Below, one piece after another: positions 25,336 through 36,505 of a stretch of DNA of 64,000 nt (positions are counted from its first letter, which is position 1; each line of letters opens with the position of its first letter). Origin of the DNA: Zelopaecilomyces penicillatus. Its lineage: Eukaryota > Ascomycota > Sordariomycetes > Hypocreales > Pseudodiploosporaceae. The stretch covers positions 2,294,001-2,358,000 of the forward strand of contig VCCP01000001.1 in NCBI GenBank assembly GCA_005765155.1, in the 5' to 3' direction. A program made the position numbers and the translations under genes. The notes beneath the pieces were generated by a model, which was not told the DNA's origin, did no database searches, and saw only the letters and a list, made by a program, of their open reading frames with translations.

Positions 25336-25429
25336 GTCCATAGCATGGCAAACCCCATAATCATACTGCATCGCCCATGTGCAAATACAGGTGTCTGTTG
25401 GACTGTCATACACTGTGCATTTCAGGGGC

Positions 25430-25438
25430 TATATAAGG
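25430..25438 (+). promoter_or_regulatory. TATA-box-like element
   Basis: TATATAAGG is a good TATA match, but no supported reading frame follows it on the plus strand. It could start a non-coding transcript or be chance. Confidence 0.25.
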
Positions 25439-26912
25439 GCGCGGAGAAATGGTTACTACTAGGTAGTGCATATAAAACAAATCGCTAGTAGTATTCTTCA
25501 CCTTAGATATATTGACTGTTATCACTGATGTCGATTGGTACATTTGCTCTCAGTTTCCAGGAATTGCTGGTCAAAAGCCCTTCCACGCTCCAAGTAAAGA
25601 ATTGCTTATCGTAGCCGTTCGATGTGGGGCAGGTCTCCTTAACCCCTGTAGCCCGTTGAAGCTGAGAGCAGTTGGTACCTATCAGTTAGAGGGACGATAC
25701 ACGTACAGCGCACGGGTGGTGCCTGGAATCACTTGTACAGCAGCGCCTGTATGAAGTACTAGCATTCCATACCTCCTTAACGTGCAATACCCTGATGCGA
25801 AGCAATTATTGTTCCCGTCTTTTGCATCCAATTTGCGCTTCCACGTTGCGACAACCACTCGACGGGCTGTATGTGGCAAATGGTCCTGTTCCGTTTTTTG
25901 GCAGTTGCAGATATTATGGCGGTGTCTGTTCCGAGTCTCCCTTTTCCTTTCTTTTCATCTCTTCTCTTCCACCGTTTCTTTTTCCTGCGTTCCTCCTCCT
26001 CACCGATCAGCAACACGCATCGTCAGTGAAGACCGCCACTCCTGACCGGGTGTGGGCGTTTGCTCTCGTCCCCTCTTCCCCCTCCCTTTTCTTTTAGGAT
26101 GCACCACGTTGACCGATTTGGTTGACTCTGGTCTGCATTGGTGGTCTCGGAAGCTCGTTGACAGCTTGTACGTAGTATGTGCCCAATGCCGCTTGCCTAC
26201 GTGTCAATTCGGCCGGCATGTCGTGCCCGGTTCTGATCTCCAATCCGCTAGTCATGTCCAATCGTCCATCCCAACATCTCATCGCTTATCGCAATGATAG
26301 CTGCAGCACTAATGTCGGATGCTCACAGGCCCCCTGCAGGCTGCTCCCATCCGATGCTTGCCTGCTACCCTGCACTTGGATATTGACAACTGATTTTTCT
26401 GTCTTTGGTTAGCAAAAAACCGAGGCAGTCTTCGCTTTGCTGCTTGTTCGATAGATCTGTTCGATACTATCTAACCGTTTAATCATTTTGTGACTCATGT
26501 TTTGGAGACTTTTCTATGCAAGGCAATGGAATGTAGTCACATTTGGGACACACGTTTGACATTGAGACTAGAGTTCCAATGGTCCCTGTGCGGCTGCAGG
26601 AGTTGTCTAATTAATTGCCCTCGCCCCCAACCGGGACAACTGTGCCGATCAATAGGGGCTTTGGTCATTGAGTGAGAGTCTGCAGGTCGTTTGACGGCAT
26701 TCAACTGCAAGCCGCAATCATGCAAGGCATGGCTAGCTGGACCTATTGGCATATACAAACACAGTCCAGGACGAACATTGACCTCGGTTTACATCGTCAT
26801 GACCGAAAGTCTGTCGAGACTCACATCGGGTAGCTTTGGACCCACTACCTCTTCACCAAGTGCCTCCAAAACACAAAAGAAACCAAACAAGCTGGCAATC
26901 AATAGGCCAGAG

Positions 26913-26921
26913 TATAAAAGG
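26913..26921 (+). promoter_or_regulatory. TATA-box-like element
   Basis: TATAAAAGG, a consensus TATA match followed by GGG. It sits about 1 kb upstream of the GNAT start with no supported reading frame between, so its target is uncertain. Confidence 0.25.
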
Positions 26922-27909
26922 GGGTAGTCCAGCCAACTCTGAAGACGGATGTTGCCATATTCCAGTGATGGTCCCTGCTCTCGCCTGTCAAAATCCACGA
27001 TACCATTTCCCAAGACGCGGATTGGTGGAGCCACAGTACCTACTTCATCTGGTACTAGCGCCGTTTTGTGTCAAGTGAATCAAACGGAGAAAACCTATCC
27101 CGTTCAAACATCACCCAATCTTCTTCACCAATAGATTCTGGACCTACATCGTTGTAAAACCAGACAATGGATGCAGCCAAGCAAGCTCCAAGCTATAAAA
27201 ACAACAATATGCCGAACACCACCCACAAAGTACCCTAAACCTCACACAAAGCTCCCTTTACTGTTCCCAAAAGTCAATATAGTGTCCTAAAAAACTGTTT
27301 AAAGTATGGACTGGCCTGTGCTAGGGCTGTTAGCTTTACCTACTGTGATATTATGTACGCGGAGTGGTTGCAGGGCCAATCCCCCGCATATTTCCTGCTA
27401 TGGACGTTGCTAGAATCTCACCGCTTCATAGCGCAAGTTAATGCCGCCAATGCCCTGTGACTCGACTTTTCAATGCCCATTCAATATTAACTAGAATAGT
27501 AACAAATGGAAGTTCAGTTGGTGAGTCTATGTCTGGCAGCTGTCAGACGCATTCATTGGACCATTTCGCACCAGTAAAGAACCGCGCTGCAAACGAGATT
27601 GGCCCATTGTGTCGTCATTCTGCCACGCGAGCGCCAGATTTGGGTGACGAAGTGGCTCGATTTGGTGGGCACGCCAGTTGCAGTTGCCGTTTACAATCAA
27701 ACGTGTTACTGGTTGCTTGTTGAAAAAGTGCGAAATATTTTGTGACTCTTTCAATTTCCTCAACTTCTTCCTTATTCATTTCCACCGCGAGTTTCTCTTA
27801 GCACTTTTCTGCACAACGCTCGGGAAAAGCATTATTTATCCCCAGTCTACGCAAATCGGCCTCGATACACACCCACCCATCTCTCACCACCATATTAAAG
27901 AAAGGAATT

Positions 27910-28725
27910 ATGGGGACACCGTTTGTCGCCTTCCTCGGGCCTAGCAAGCTCGATGGTTTCCGGCTTGGGGTCCCTCCAGAGTCGCAGCCGGCGTTTATTC
28001 CCAAGCCCTTCATGGACGCCATGGAGGTCCGCGAAGAGGTCTATGTCAGAGAACAAAAGGTACCACGTGAAAATGAGTTTGACGCCGATGATGCTAGGGC
28101 GTGCCACTGGGTGGTTTACGCTAGTATCAACAAGACGGAAGAGGCCGAAGTGCGTGATGATGATGGGAATGTGGTACAGCCGCGCAAAAGCTCTACTCGC
28201 TCAACCCCCATAGGCACTATTCGCCTAGTTCCGTTTCCGCATGATCCGCATCCAAAGTTGGATGGGAGGTACAGGAATGGAGTCCTGGAAGGGGGAGAGG
28301 ATAACAGCGAGACCAAAGACGCCCTACCACACAGAGCATATGGCACAGACAGACCTACCAAATTTCACGATGGCAAGGAGCCATACGTCAAACTGGGGCG
28401 TCTGGCTGTCATAAAAGAGTTCCGGGGCAACAATCTTGCTGGCCTGCTCGTCAACACAGCTCTGCGATGGATCAAAGAGAACCCATCCTTTTTCGACCCA
28501 AGTATCCGTGAACTCGGCCTTGAGCAGCTGGGAGCTGCGGATGAAACCGACATTCCTCAGTGGGGTGGTCTTGTTTGTGTTCATGCCCAGGAGCAGATAG
28601 CTGATATTTGGAAGCAATGGGGGTTTGAGGTTGATGAGGGCATGGGACGATGGTGGGAAGAGGGCATTCCGCATATTGGCATGTTCGCGCGCCTGGATTT
28701 TGGAGAAAAACTGATCCGCATTTGA
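27910..28725 (+). CDS. GNAT-family acyltransferase
   Basis: A single exon of 271 residues, unusual here because most neighbours have introns. The GNAT core is recognisable: MEVREEVYVREQKVP (about 38-52) resembles the N-terminal alpha1/alpha2 region of YjcF/ElaA-like acetyltransferases, TPIGTIRLVPFP is strand beta4, and VKLGRLAVIKEFRGNNLAG (about 160-178) is motif A, the acetyl-CoA pyrophosphate loop, with a degenerate R-G-N-N-L-A in place of Q-x-x-G-x-G. Near the C-terminus, YADIW-type motif B corresponds to VHAQEQIADIWKQWGFEVD. An acidic insertion (around 75-95 and 120-140) separates strands. It likely transfers an acetyl group from acetyl-CoA to a small amine; the substrate cannot be read from the sequence. 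Confidence 0.85.
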   Translation: MGTPFVAFLGPSKLDGFRLGVPPESQPAFIPKPFMDAMEVREEVYVREQKVPRENEFDADDARACHWVVYASINKTEEAEVRDDDGNVVQPRKSSTRSTPIGTIRLVPFPHDPHPKLDGRYRNGVLEGGEDNSETKDALPHRAYGTDRPTKFHDGKEPYVKLGRLAVIKEFRGNNLAGLLVNTALRWIKENPSFFDPSIRELGLEQLGAADETDIPQWGGLVCVHAQEQIADIWKQWGFEVDEGMGRWWEEGIPHIGMFARLDFGEKLIRI

Positions 28726-29105
28726 GGTCCCAGGATTGGCAGAAGGGCTCACGGATTTCGAACATTTATACCAGAGCAAGACGTTATTTTTTCCAGTTAC
28801 CGACCTGACTAGACTCATATAGCTACGTAGTTACGCTAAGTCATGAAACACATTCCCCTCCTGTACTGACGCCGAGATTCATATGTCATCGTCACCAGTC
28901 AAGCCATAAAGACAGCCTTGAGGCATGTTTAATCGCGCCCCTTTAGAGCCCAGAATTTTATTGAGTCTCTAGAGCACAATTTGTGACAAATCCGTAGCCG
29001 CGTTCCCAGACCCGAACGCAAAATGCAATTCTGAAAGATGCCTGAACCACGCCAAAGCCGCACTCCATCCAGCCAGGAAAAACCCCCCGGTGTTTTTTGC
29101 ACCGT
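28726..29105. other. Convergent intergenic region
   Basis: A 380-bp gap between the 3' ends of the GNAT gene and RPS5; probably 3' UTRs only. Confidence 0.5.
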
Positions 29106-29972
29106 TTATCGGTTGCTCTTGGCGACACGCTCCAACTCGTCCTTCTTCTTGATAGCGTATGAGTTGCTGCTACCCTTGGCGGCGTTGATCAGCTCCTCAG
29201 CCAGGCACTCAGCAATGGACTTGACATTTCGGAAAGCAGCCTCGCGAGCGCCAGTGGTCAGCAGGGCAATAGCCTGGTTGACCCTTCGCAGGGGAGACAC
29301 ATCGACGGCTTGACGACGGACGGTACCGGCAGAGCCAATTCGGGTGGAGTCTTCACGGGGACCGCAGTTGACAATGGCGTCAACGGCAACCTGGATGGGG
29401 TTCTGGTCGGTCATGAGGTGGATCTAAACAAACACACACACACACACGGTTAGCCAAAAAAAATATTTTAACATTCTAATAATGCTTGCCATGACGCAAG
29501 GTTCGGCTATCATGGTATGCATTATAAATGATAAGGGAAAAAAACACGTACGATCTCGAAAGCGTGAGCGACAATTCGGACAGCCATGAGCTTCTTGCCG
29601 TTGTTTCGGCCGTGCATCATGAGGGAGTTGGTCAATCGCTCAATGATAGGGCAGTTGGCCTTTCGGAATCGCTTGACGGCATATCGGCCAGCGGAGTGGG
29701 TGACATAGACGGGGTTTCGCAGAGAAATGTAGTCGCTGTTCGCTCAATCCATCAGTAAAAAATTCTCATGGCCTTCATAAGCCCAAACAACAAGAATCCT
29801 CCTGCTTCCCCTCCTCGCGTGGTGGTTCGACGTACGTCAGGGAGATGTCGCGGACCTCGACATCGTAGTCCCACTTGTTGAACAGCTTGATGTTGCCAAC
29901 CTCCTTGACGACATCCTTGGGGAGGACATCGGAGACAAGGGCAGTCTCAATTTCGATCTCGCCGTCAGACAT
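29106..29972 (-). CDS. RPS5: 40S ribosomal protein uS7 (RPS5)
   Basis: Exons 29836-29972, 29552-29735 and 29106-29423 encode 212 residues, similar to yeast Rps5 (225). Introns are 100 and 128 nt. The sequence is nearly invariant in eukaryotes: RFRKANCPIIERLTNSLMMH, then NNGKKLMAVRIVAHAFEI, the RRQAVDVSPLRRVNQAIALL block, and the C-terminal AAKGSSNSYAIKKKDELERV. uS7 sits in the head of the 40S subunit, contacts the mRNA exit channel and E-site tRNA and is essential. The gene is head-to-head with RPS25, with 314 bp between the starts, suggesting shared promoter control of two 40S proteins. Confidence 0.97.
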
Positions 29973-30140
29973 GTTGGGCTGTTGCAGTCGAGGATTCCGG
30001 ATTTGGCGGAGGGACTGGCAGTTAGTATGGCGGAATGTCGAGATGGTAATTTTCGTCGTGAGGTTGAAGGTGGGCTTGGTCGGCTAGGATTGAAATTTTG
30101 GTGGTGTGCTGGTTGGGCGAATCAGGTGGCGCAAATGACT

Positions 30141-30152
30141 GGGTACGTACCC
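30141..30152. promoter_or_regulatory. Perfect 12-bp palindrome
   Basis: GGGTACGTACCC equals its own reverse complement. It lies 135 bp upstream of the RPS25 ATG and 169 bp from the RPS5 ATG, a plausible dimeric factor site. Confidence 0.5.
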
Positions 30153-30169
30153 TGCGCACACAACCACTT

Positions 30170-30185
30170 AGGGCACGTCTGCCCT
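30170..30185. promoter_or_regulatory. Inverted repeat AGGGCA-N4-TGCCCT
   Basis: Two 6-bp arms are exact reverse complements around CGTC. The left arm is preceded by TT (TTAGGGC), close to the Tbf1-like core TTAGGG. It starts 17 bp after the 12-bp palindrome. Confidence 0.5.
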
Positions 30186-30286
30186 GGTGTACCCCAACGG
30201 GGCGGTTCAAGCGGGAGGGCTCGAGATGCATCATCAGAAATTCCCGTTCCTCCACACTCCCGTCGACAACAGCACATCATATCAAA

Positions 30287-30735
30287 ATGGTACGTTCACA
30301 GGCTGCGCGATGATGGCCTCAATGAGCAGAAACTAATGCGCACAACTCACAGGCGCCCGCTGCTGGAGCTAAGAAGCAAAAGAAGAAGTGGTCGAAGGGC
30401 AAGGTCAAGGACAAGGCCCAGCACGCCGTCCTGCTCGACAAGGCCACCGCCGACAAGCTCTACAAGGATGTCCAGTCTTACCGTCTCGTCACTGTCGCTA
30501 CTCTCGTCGACCGAATGAAGGTGAACGGCTCGCTGGCACGCCAGTGCATTGCCGACCTCGAGGAGAAGGGCATGATCAAGCCCGTTGTCACCCACAGCAA
30601 GATGAAGATCTACAGTATGGCCACCCAGCGCTCCTCCAACCCTAAAAAAGGCCACCAGAGAAAAAATTGAAAAAAGAAAGGAAATATAATTGCTAACGTA
30701 ACGTTACAGCTCGTGCCATTGGCGACGCTGCCTAA
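30287..30735 (+). CDS. RPS25: 40S ribosomal protein eS25 (RPS25)
   Basis: Three exons: the ATG alone (30287-30289), 30353-30614 and 30710-30735, total 96 residues. The first intron (63 nt) begins directly after the start codon, an arrangement seen in many ribosomal protein genes. The protein has the expected Lys-rich N-terminus (AKKQKKKWSKGKVKDKAQHA) and winged-helix core with VLLDKATADKLYKDVQSYRL, ARQCIADLEEKGMIKPV and the end TRAIGDAA. eS25 lies in the 40S head near the E site and is needed for some IRES-driven and shunted initiation. It shares its upstream region with RPS5. Confidence 0.96.
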
Positions 30736-33382
30736 ATCAACAACGTTGGAATAAAATGAAAAATGTTGATGATGTTTCGGCGTTCAGTCGGCCTCCATGA
30801 TAGAGAATGGCCGCAGAATGGGAGGAAGGTACAAGGCGGCAACAGCCTGGTTGGGACGCTTTTTCATGCTCGGTGTAGCATATCTCTATGGTCCGGAATT
30901 GCTTAAGCATACGGCAACGAAATGAAGATGTTCAAATGACAAGACAAGACATGCTACCTTCCATCCAACCAGTGCAGTTTGTTTACTATCGGCATATGCT
31001 TGACCACATCGAGTCGAGTTGTGTAATGATGCATTGTCAAGCCAGCATCAAGACATTGATAGCATTGCTCCTGCGCGCTTTTTGTTTCAAAACCACTGCC
31101 AAAGTCTGAAACTACATAAATACAAGTGACATCTGCTTGATATGTTATGACTGATTGCATTGATTAGGTCATAAGCCCTTGAGTGTAAAACATATGTCGA
31201 TTTGCAACGATCTTTAGAGGCACCATGGACTGGGTTAAGGGTTGCTATGCTTCCGAAATAGCACACTTGTTTGCAAAAGAAAGATAAAAGCATGGGATGG
31301 TTTGCTATTCACCCCATACCAATTCACCTGAAAGTGTGTTGTAATATTACATATCTGCTGGGACAAATAGCCGTAAATTGGTGACATCTGAAATAAAGAG
31401 GGAAATACACTTGTGTTAAATAGCCTCCATTATCCGGATATAGAAGTGCGTGCTCCTTTGATTATTACCAGCAAAGTGACAATTCCTAGATGTATCCGGC
31501 CGTGTCTCGTTCATTTCCGTTGGAAGGGTGACACAGATGAGATAAATGCGATGGACGCATCTCTTGGCTGCAGAAGAATTAAAGTATGTACCTGTCCAAA
31601 AATGGGTTATCGACAACCGAGACGGGGAAAATTTGTTTGCCGCTGTTGGTTACATCTGAGTTTGGAGTCGCCAGGATCCAGAGGCACTATCGTGGAGCAA
31701 AAGTAGATTTGATAGGCCAAAAACCATGTCTTGGCTGCTCACCTTGACTATGGACACCCACCTGCGAGCAGCCTTTCACCATGCTGAGACGCTGGTCCAG
31801 GTCGGATGCGCCGAAGAGGGAACGACAACTCGAAAAGTTGTGGAATGGGGGGCGTGTACTTCGAGAGCGTTCCAATGAGGGTAGCCTCTTGGAGTAATGA
31901 TCCCAGCCAAGCCAGACAACAAAAGAAGATTTTCTCAGGCTGATATTGGCACGCAACCACAAAAATCAGCGCAAAGCGCCTAGCAATGTTCCATGTGCAC
32001 GAGTACAACGGCGCTGCGGCCTTGGCTTAGTAGTATTGTGAGAGGCCACTCCGGAGACGTGTATCTAAATTTGAGCTTATTGTTCGGGCCAGCGGACCCC
32101 TGATCAAGGGGACAAGAGGCAAAAGCAGCGGCTGTTCGCTGGGGGTTTCGGGCTGAAGACCTCGGTGCTTTCTCCCTTGTCGCCGGTGGAGCCGGGTGCG
32201 GGATGCGCTAGTTTGCCCAGATCAGGGAGGCGATGTGGCGCAGGCGAGAATTGATGATGGAGAAGTCAACTTTGTGTTGATTTGGCCTGCGAACAGCCTG
32301 ACAAGTGGGCAGATTCTGGCCCAGTATCATGACGGACACATATGTGCGCAAGAGCCAGATATTGATATAATTGGGAGTTTGATTTATTATATGTCAAACC
32401 TACAGTATGAAGCATCACAGTCATAGCAGCACCAATAAGGTGAATGAGATCGCTGACCGCTGTCTTCTGGCCATTGGGCACATGCGAATTGATTTTTGAT
32501 GTTCCTAATTACTGCCTGGAAGATGACCAGATCAAGCCACACATGCCCGAGACACGCCTTGCACGGCAAAAGGGGCCTACGCAATTACCTAATCAAATGT
32601 ACTTCCTTCTGCAAGATATAGTACCTATCTGGTGCCTTAGGAGGCGCTGTTTGTCGAGCGATGCTGTCTGGACAGTGCTACGTAGTACCTGCACAGAAAG
32701 AGGTATGATGTGTGAATCTCTCCAGAAAGCGATGGGCCCTCATGCGAGGGTGTGGTTGTGTCGGCCATGCCAGGAATAGGCAGGCAAACAGCGACGGTCT
32801 AGCTCGGCGTCAGAGAGAAAAAATCAATCTCGGGGCGAACCGGTAACTTTCTATGCTGTGGCTGTTCATTGGCATGGGGCCCCATAGCAACAGTGCAGCA
32901 GCGGGTACATGGACCAGCACTACAGCGCTGTACTTCGTATGGTCCAGCAGAGGATGCTGCACCGATCCGCACCCCCTAGCAGGTATCTTGGAGCCTGTGG
33001 ACAGTGTCAAGTCGCTGGCATGGCCACTGAGGGCCCTGGACGATGCACCAAAGACGGAGTCCCCAGGCTTGCCAGGCCAACCACACGCAGGCATAAGCCC
33101 CTTAACGTGCCTGAGGCTGCCGGCTGTACCCTTTGTTGCCGTGCAAAGCGGATTTGGGAGGACCCAGCAGGCCCCTGCTAGCGCTGCCCGGAAAGACTCG
33201 CTCTCAAAACCTGTCTCCTTCCTGACCCACAGCAGTTTTTTTTCTCTCTCCCCCAAACCAAGCCCGAGAGAATTTATTTCGCTCGACTCCCACCACCGTT
33301 CACTTCATTTCTCTTCTTCCTCCATCTCTCCCCTCAATCCTTTTTCTAGTCTATCCGGGAAACCGTTAGCACAGTCGTCATC
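30736..33382. other. Long gene-free region
   Basis: About 2.6 kb without a supported gene between RPS25 and the ADP/ATP carrier. I saw no clear repeat or RNA gene. The final 150 bp are the CT-rich leader of the carrier gene. Confidence 0.5.
33230..33382 (+). promoter_or_regulatory. Pyrimidine-rich promoter/leader of the ADP/ATP carrier
   Basis: The coding strand carries long CT runs (TTTTTTTTCTCTCTCCCCC, TTCTCTTCTTCCTCCATCTC) just before the start codon, the usual mark of transcription start regions of strongly expressed filamentous-fungal genes. Confidence 0.5.
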
Positions 33383-34670
33383 ATGTCTACCGAGCTGCAG
33401 AAGCCCAAGGTCCTGGGCATGTCGGTAAGTCGCTTCTCCTGAAATGCCTCGTGTCATCGCGGCCGTCACAAGGGTAGAGAATCACTACCACGAGCCTGGA
33501 GCATCAAACGTCGCACTGCATCGTCCGACCATCAATTGGATTAATATCAATTGATGGGATGCATTTGACGCAATGAACTGAGATGTTTCCACGTTACGTC
33601 GACTGGTGGCTATCACTCTTGCGCGGTTTACGTGGCCTGCAAATTTTTTCGCTCACCTACATTTAACTTCGGAGTAACATTATGCTGACTTATGTTTCTT
33701 ATGCAGCCCTTCGTGGCCGACTTCCTCATGGGTGGTATCTCCGCTGCTGTCTCCAAGACTGCTGCTGCTCCCATTGAGCGTGTCAAGCTTCTCATCCAGA
33801 ACCAGGATGAGATGATCAAGAACGGTCGTCTCGACCGTCGCTACAACGGTATCACTGAGTGCTTCAAGCGCACCGTGGCCGATGAGGGTGTTCTCAGCCT
33901 GTGGCGTGGTAACACTGCCAACGTCATCCGGTACTTCCCTACCCAGGCCCTGAACTTCGCTTTCCGCGACAAGTTCAAGAAGATGTTCGGCTTTAAGAAG
34001 GAGCGTGATGGTTATGCCATGTGGATGGCTGGTAACCTGGCCTCCGGTGGTGTATGTTGAATCCTAATCCTATATCTTGGCCTTGAGCCTAGCTAACTTT
34101 ATTCAGGCTGCCGGTGCCACTTCCATGTTGTTCGTGTACTCACTGGACTTCGCCCGTACCCGTCTGGCCAACGATGCCAAGAACGCCAAGAAGGGTGGTG
34201 ACCGCCAGTTCAACGGTCTCGTCGATGTCTACCGTAAGACCCTCGCCTCTGACGGTCTTGCCGGTCTCTACCGTGGTTTCATGCCCTCCGTCGCTGGTAT
34301 CATCGTCTACCGTGGTCTGTACTTCGGTCTCTATGACTCCCTCAAGCCTACCCTCCTTGTCGGCAACCTCGCCAACAACTTCCTCGCCTCTTTCGCTCTC
34401 GGATGGTGTGTCACCACTGGTGCCGGTATCGCTGCCTACCCTCTTGATACTATCCGACGACGAATGATGATGACTTCCGGTGAGGCCGTCAAGTACAAGG
34501 GAACAATCGACGCTGCCCGCCAGATCATTGCCACCAACGGTGTCAAGTCTCTGTTCAACGGTGCTGGTGCCAACATTCTCCGTGGTGTTGCCGGTGCCGG
34601 TGTCCTGTCCATCTATGATCAGCTTCAGGTCCTCATGTTCGGAAAGGCCTTCTCTGGTGGTTCTGGTTAA
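33383..34670 (+). CDS. AAC1: Mitochondrial ADP/ATP carrier
   Basis: Exons 33383-33424, 33707-34051 and 34107-34670 encode 316 residues; the first intron is long (282 nt). The protein shows the three ~100-residue repeats of the mitochondrial carrier family, with signatures PIERVKLLIQ, SLDFARTRLA and PLDTIRRRMMM. RRRMMM is the diagnostic ADP/ATP carrier motif. It exchanges cytosolic ADP for matrix ATP across the inner membrane. There is no cleavable presequence, as is normal for the family. Codon choice is strongly C-ending (GCC, GTC, CGT), consistent with high expression, more biased than most neighbours. Confidence 0.97.
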
Positions 34671-35556
34671 AAACTTTTCCTTGCGTTCCTGTATAGACTC
34701 TGCATGCTTTTGAAAGGCGTGGAGAAAGGTAATTGACCAGACGGTCGCAAAATGGAGTCCGCTGGTTAATAAAAGGGAGAGAAGGGAGACGGTATTGAGG
34801 GAAATTTGGGCTGATATCCCGACATGGTTCTGTGTAACAGTGCTCTTTGCGGGTTAGATTGGCATCGGCATGGCGTACTTTTCATTTTGGCTTTGCCGTC
34901 CTATCTGGTCGCTGTAATTATACACATACGCAAGTTCCCTTGGTTTAAATCTATCTGTCTGACGATCATCTTTGCTGTGTCTGTCTCTTATTTCGTGTGA
35001 ATACCCTTCAGTGTGGTTGGCCTTGCTCTCAAATAACTCACGTGACTTGATACGGCTAGTCGTTCAGTAATGATCAGCCCCATTCAAACTTATATCAACT
35101 AGCCGCGTGTGGTGTGGCCTTCTCATTAGAAGTCAAGCGACTTTCGATCAAGTCCGATAATAATTACATTCCAAAAAAGGTATACAGAATTAGGAGGGCA
35201 GCACGCTCATAGAGTCTGCCACTTTTTTGGAGCTCTACAAATAATAATCTGTCTCCCCACCGCCTATTTTTCAAATGATAATAATATCTTGGTGTACCAT
35301 TTGTCGCACAAAGATAATAAGGAGAAATAGAAAGAGGACATTGCGCTTTCCCAGAAACCTGCGGCAGGCAGTTCATTCGTGGATGCTGGCATTTGTATGG
35401 CCCTTGACAGTGATCAAACCTGACCCTACCTTTCTACAAAATGAAGACTTTTGGGTCCAAATCAAGTGAAAAAAAACTGAAAAGAATGCCAAAAAAATTT
35501 GTAGCTTCTCTTTGATAGAGCGTGTCATCCTTAGTGCAGGGGCCATGCTACTGTAC

Positions 35557-35634
35557 GGAAGTTAGCAACGGGATTCGAACAGGCGACGTAGGGTATTGAA
35601 TCTTACATCTTCTCTGTATCGTTTTAAATTGACC
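35557..35634 (-). pseudogene. Degenerate tRNA-like sequence
   Basis: The minus strand contains a good T-loop/B-box core (GTTCGAATCCC) preceded at about the right distance by an A/T-rich region where a D-arm and anticodon arm would sit. The acceptor and T stems do not pair properly, so it is at best a decayed tRNA or tRNA-derived repeat. Confidence 0.25.
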
Positions 35635-35732
35635 AAATGCCCGAAGGCGAAATGTAGTGACTTAATTTAGCTTATAAGGGAAACATGGATGGCGGTAGAC
35701 CGAAGAAACTCCGACTCACTCATTGATAAAAG

Positions 35733-35790
35733 TGGGGATTAGACTCCACCTCAGTATCTAGGTGCTCTACCATTTCATTAAGCTCCCGAA
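35733..35790 (-). pseudogene. Second degenerate tRNA-like sequence
   Basis: On the minus strand, GAGCTTAATGAAATGGTAGAGC resembles a tRNA D-arm/A box, followed by a CACCT...AGGTG stem and a degraded B box (GGAGTCTAATCC). The loop is 8 rather than 7 nt and the acceptor stem is not closed, so it is unlikely to be functional. Confidence 0.25.
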
Positions 35791-36505
35791 ACTCATTTAT
35801 CAGGAAATGTTATTAAAAATAATTTTAAAAAATACTTACCTTTTCACAGTTTATCTTCTCTGTGAGCTATTGAATTACGTCATGAACATCAAATCGACGA
35901 GCTCGATTCTTCCGGTCACGATGACGTGCAATGACGCATTTAGATATCGAAGCCACCCTACATCCGTGACACCATTGTCGAGCAGTCGGCGAAATAAACG
36001 ATGCTGCTGTGCTCGCCATCACCGCTCCCTTGTATTTGACTTTTTAAGAGTAAGCCAATCGATAAATTTTTCAGCAGGCATAAATTTTAGCTGTAAAGAC
36101 GTATCGCAGATCATGTGTAGCATAGATTGCCGTCTTTCTATCCACCTTTGATGTAGCATGTGTAGTAGCGATCACCCGACACAATGACACATCTGCTAAA
36201 GCAACGATTTCTTAATTCGAAGCAAATGAACATCCATGGTGACCAAATTAAAATTATGCATTACTAGTTATTGATAGGTACTTAACACCTAGCTTGCGTC
36301 AACGTTGTAGTTTGGTGGTTGAAGTTCTGAATGGATGACTAAGGCAAACATTGAAGGGACCAGCCACACAATCTAGCTATGTTTGAGAGGATCCACAAAC
36401 AGACCATACATGCCTAAGAATGTGAAGAGTCTAGCAGATGAGAGTGTCTAATCCAAACGATTGACCTACGCGAGTTACTCTGACTAATCATTTTCATTGT
36501 TTGCG

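Larger units (their letters stand above)
24307..27909. other. Long divergent gene-free region
   Basis: The 3.6 kb between the DOCK gene (minus) and the GNAT gene (plus) carry no convincing coding sequence. Visible features are an imperfect GTA/GTT-rich low-complexity tract (about 25193-25335) and two TATA-box-like elements, TATATAAGG at 25430-25438 and TATAAAAGG at 26913-26921. The last part (27730-27909) should be the GNAT promoter and leader. Confidence 0.55.
29973..30286. promoter_or_regulatory. Bidirectional ribosomal-protein promoter (RPS5/RPS25)
   Basis: The 314 bp between the divergent start codons contain two palindromic elements close together: the perfect 12-bp palindrome GGGTACGTACCC at 30141-30152 and the inverted repeat AGGGCA-cgtc-TGCCCT at 30170-30185. 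The left arm reads TTAGGGC in context, resembling the Tbf1/telomere-repeat type sites known to control ribosomal protein genes in several ascomycetes. Linking them to co-expression is inference. Confidence 0.6.
34671..36505. other. AT-rich intergenic region with tRNA-like remnants
   Basis: About 1.8 kb between the carrier and CENP-X genes. The first ~400 bp are the carrier 3' UTR. From ~35150 on it is AT-rich, and two stretches (35557-35634, 35733-35790) look like decayed minus-strand tRNA genes. No coding gene is supported. Confidence 0.5.

Noticed and set aside
25092..25409. Thr/Pro- and Tyr-rich frames on minus
   Set aside because: They result from the GTA/GTT-rich tract, and neither frame has a domain or signal peptide.
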